Source: Anopheles merus
Lineage: Eukaryota > Arthropoda > Insecta > Diptera > Culicidae
Assembly (NCBI RefSeq): GCF_017562075.2
Contig: NC_054081.1
Span: forward strand, 12,526,528 to 12,590,527
Direction of reading: 5' to 3'
Length of the DNA: 64,000 nucleotides
The notes beneath the pieces were generated by a model. It searched no databases. It was not told the DNA's origin and worked only from the letters and a program-made list of their open reading frames with translations. Position numbers and translations under genes: made by a program. This document shows positions 61,265 to 64,000 of the stretch, piece after piece (within the stretch, counting starts at the first letter, position 1; every line of letters begins with the position of its first letter).

Positions 61265-62235
61265 CAGGGAATGCTGTGTCCACCGGCGGAGTTCCGATGG
61301 GCGATCATTCATTATGGACACGTCAGCGAAAAATAAGTCCCACATCTCGGGTAGATATCCATGTCAATGTTGACAAAGGTGTGTGCGCTGGTTTTTTTGC
61401 TCTCTCGCACCATTACACTCGCTGGTCTCTTATACCGAGTTTCTGTGATAAGGTTGTTTACATGCGAGCGCAACTTTGTTCCGGCTGCTTCTTAGGGGCG
61501 GTCGCACTTGGATTTTGAAACAAATATTTGGCTAAATATACCTAGATACTATATCTGCAATGTGAACTTTTTGTTGGTTATCACGTTGAAGCTTAGAATT
61601 GAATGCCAGATCGGTACAAGTCCCGCTACTAGCAATACAGGGAGATACAGTAAGTCTGTGACGGATCATCTTCCCATGATACCCGCGTGCTTGAGCCTTT
61701 TTTTGTAAATTTTATTTCAGTCTTTCGATGCAAGATAGCTTTATCACACCACGGCAAAGCGCTCAAGATACCAGGTTACCATGTTGAAGCATATTTTTGT
61801 ACTGGTAAAACTAATTTGTTAAAATTGACACAGTAAATAATACAGGTTTAATATTATGGCCCAACTCCAGACTGTCCCGATGGATCAGACCCAGTGGCAG
61901 AATGTGCTGATGAAGAAGTAGAGAGCATCCTGTTTCCACCGGCACGGAGCCCCGATGGGCGATCAGTCATAATCTCCAAGTGCAGAACCTAAAGACACGT
62001 CAGCGAAAAAGAAGAATTCCACATGGGTTGGATATTCAGGTCAGTGTTGACAAAGATTTGCGAGCTGGTTTGTATGCGGTCTCTCTCTGCCTCTCTTTCT
62101 CTCTCGCGTCATTACACACGCTGGTCTCTTAACCAATTTCTTAAGTAAGGTTGTTTACATGTGAGCGTAAACTTTCCCATGCTACTACTTTGGGTTTAGA
62201 ACCACTTGGGTTAAGAAACAAATATTTGTTCGGGA
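61265..62235. repeat. Diverged direct duplication (two ~290 bp copies, ~370 bp apart)
   Basis: The copies span about 61265-61540 and 61925-62235. They share TCCACCGGC, CGATGGGCGATCA, CACGTCAGCGAAAAA, GTTGACAAAG, CGCTGGTCTCTTA, AAGGTTGTTTACATG and AACAAATATTTG in the same order. No coding sense or terminal structure is seen. Confidence 0.8.
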
Positions 62236-62473
62236 CGCGCGACAAAACTAGCAAAGAAGCCGGGCAGGCTTTCCGTGACTTTTGGTGAATTCTTGAAGTT
62301 CTGCTATATTGTTAGTTGCTCTAGCAGGTTATCCAAAGGTAATGACCGATGTTACACTCACTCCCAACACACATTGGTTAATATTTCTGCAACATCAACT
62401 GCTGATGGTGAATTCTTCCTGGGAAATCTAATCAAAATTGACATAGATAGATGCAAAAACTTAAATTTATAAA

Positions 62474-62478
<5 letters not shown>

Positions 62479-62534
<56 letters not shown>
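62479..62534. repeat. (CT)n microsatellite
   Basis: About 55 bases of CT repeat. Confidence 0.97.
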
Positions 62535-62538
<4 letters not shown>

Positions 62539-64000
62539 TCCACTCATCTTTTAACTGTCGACTTGGTGAGAGTTTCTTTCCACGGATTTGTGAGCCCGTG
62601 TGATAAATAACATACAGGATCCGCCTGGCTTTTCAGCATCTCAAACATTGAAGAAGCTAATAATTTGGAGTGAAAGGGTTTACGCTTCTTGGAATGAAAC
62701 TTATCAAACTTGCTCCCCGTCCTGGGCGGGGGACACGGGCAGTACTGTCCAAACACGGTCCGCCGCAGCCGTGTGCAAACATTCGTTCGATTTCGATAAC
62801 AACACGGCACAACGCACACACAACGCTGGTGGATCCCCTTTTTTAATGAGCTTTGTGTTGTCGTGTCCTGCCCTCTCACTGTAGCGCTCTCACATGCCTC
62901 TTTACCCCCACCGTGTGAGCTGTACGGGTTCGGTGCGAGCTGTGTCAAACAATGTTCGCAGTTTGTTTGTCGCCACCCTCCTGTCAATCGAACCCGACAA
63001 CTATTCCGAGGCGAAGGCGCCGGGAAACTGTCCGTTTTTGGTCACCTTGCTCGTTCCTAATTTCTTTTCATCCCGTACCCCTTTTTTCACGGAATGCTGT
63101 GGGGTTTTTTTTTGCTATGTCGTCTCGCCCTCTTTTGTGCTGCTAACGATCTGTAAAGATGCCCCTATATGTATACATGTGTGTTTAGAGTTGTTGCTCG
63201 TTACAGGGAAGCAATCCCTTCGCTTGGATGATGCTGGTGAGATCCAAAATATATATATAAAAAAGGTGGTTGATCTCTTGAGCATTTTTGCCCCTCCCTG
63301 GAGAGCGGGTTCAAGTGGGTGGTTAATAGCGGTCAACAGCTAACCACTTGTGTCTGCATTCTGTTCTTTTTATTTTGTCAAAGTGAAAAAGACACAAAAC
63401 ACGAAATCAATTTCCGAGTGGTGGGATGATTATTATTTGCCTTTCGTCGTGCCTACTTCGGGATCCCATTTTTCCCCAATTTAAAAAGAAAGCTTTGTTA
63501 ACCTTTGCTGCTCACTTTCGGACAATGGCAGCGATTCCGCAGTACATTGAAAGGGGTGCGAATCTTTTTTTTTTTGCATAAAAGTGTACAGCCCTTCTCA
63601 GCCCGCGTGCTATCATTCATTTTAATGCTTGAGCTTCCATTGCTGTCGCGATGGTTAGTCTTGCAATTTATCTTGCTTGCTTTTTTGGAACTAATTAAAT
63701 AATAGTTGCACCGGCTTGCTGTACTCTTCCGCACTTTCTCTGTTTTGTCAGTGAGAAGAGCAAACGGGAAGAAGCGTAAAGGAAGATGTCTCCCCTTACC
63801 CTAGCCTTCTGTCGTCACCTTACCAGCTTTGCAGCCCACGCCATTCCAGCCAATGTGTAATTCGTTTTGCTTCCTTGAAAAGAAAGCATTGTTACTGCGG
63901 CGGAGCGCGGCCAGACAGAGAGAATGCAAAAGAAAGTAAAAGCAAAAGCGGTGACACACACACACACGCACACCAAAGGACAAGAAAAATGACAACGTCA

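Larger units (their letters stand above)
57200..64000. other. Intergenic region, no supported gene
   Basis: No frame shows a recognised domain or the GC-rich codon pattern of the genes above. Overlapping frames near 58300-58960, 59400-59740 and 60516-60840 are short and mutually antisense. The region holds a poly-G tract at 59670-59692, TC/CT microsatellites at 60009-60071 and 62479-62534, and a diverged direct duplication at 61265-62235. Exons of an unseen gene or long UTR cannot be excluded. Confidence 0.5.

Overview
This is eukaryotic, almost certainly mosquito (Anopheles-like) genomic DNA. The signs are spliced genes with GT-AG introns, GC-rich coding exons in AT-rich, microsatellite-dense surroundings, many short inverted-repeat transposons (MITEs), Ty1/copia relics, and a local expansion of divergent ionotropic receptors (IRs). 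The genus is inferred from this overall character; no species marker was tested.

Layout. Positions 1-3630 hold about 2.1 tandem copies of a ~1.73 kb non-coding unit. Positions 3640-25150 hold one large plus-strand gene, a DAPK-family kinase of the Drak (STK17/DRAK) type. It has a non-coding first exon ending at 3890, a start codon in an exon ending at 5719, a 13 kb intron packed with transposon remnants, and four further coding exons at 18674-21221. The 771-residue product has a kinase domain near its N-terminus and a long low-complexity tail rich in Gly, Gln and His. A long 3' UTR probably follows. Positions 25150-30800 contain a decayed copia-like stretch, a MITE, a ~2.5 kb element and a strong CTCF-like site at 28882.

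Positions 30800-57200 form a chemoreceptor cluster. Five divergent IR genes were found: three on the minus strand (31457-33490, 39177-41335, 44419-46389) and two on the plus strand (49625-51583, 55143-57199). All have an N-terminal signal peptide or hydrophobic start, an S1 lobe, the M1-M3 pore region, an S2 lobe and a C-terminal M4. Three are intronless and two have one intron, at different sites. They look like the Ir7-type or another mosquito-expanded divergent IR clade, which are gustatory-type receptors that act with co-receptors. Between them lie copia relics, MITEs, a ~348 bp tandem array and a ~461 bp tandem array. The ~461 bp units carry decayed minus-strand coding sequence that faintly recalls the CheA/DUF1091 chemosensory family. 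A small BESS-motif ORF lies at 30919-31191.

Positions 57200-64000 contain no gene I can support, only microsatellites and a diverged direct duplication.

The most interesting points are the decayed tandem gene array between the IR genes, a hAT-like foldback element built from a TCCGGA decamer with apparent relatives of different core sequence, the candidate CTCF boundary between the kinase and the receptor cluster, and the acidic/basic module array at 42.0-44.3 kb.
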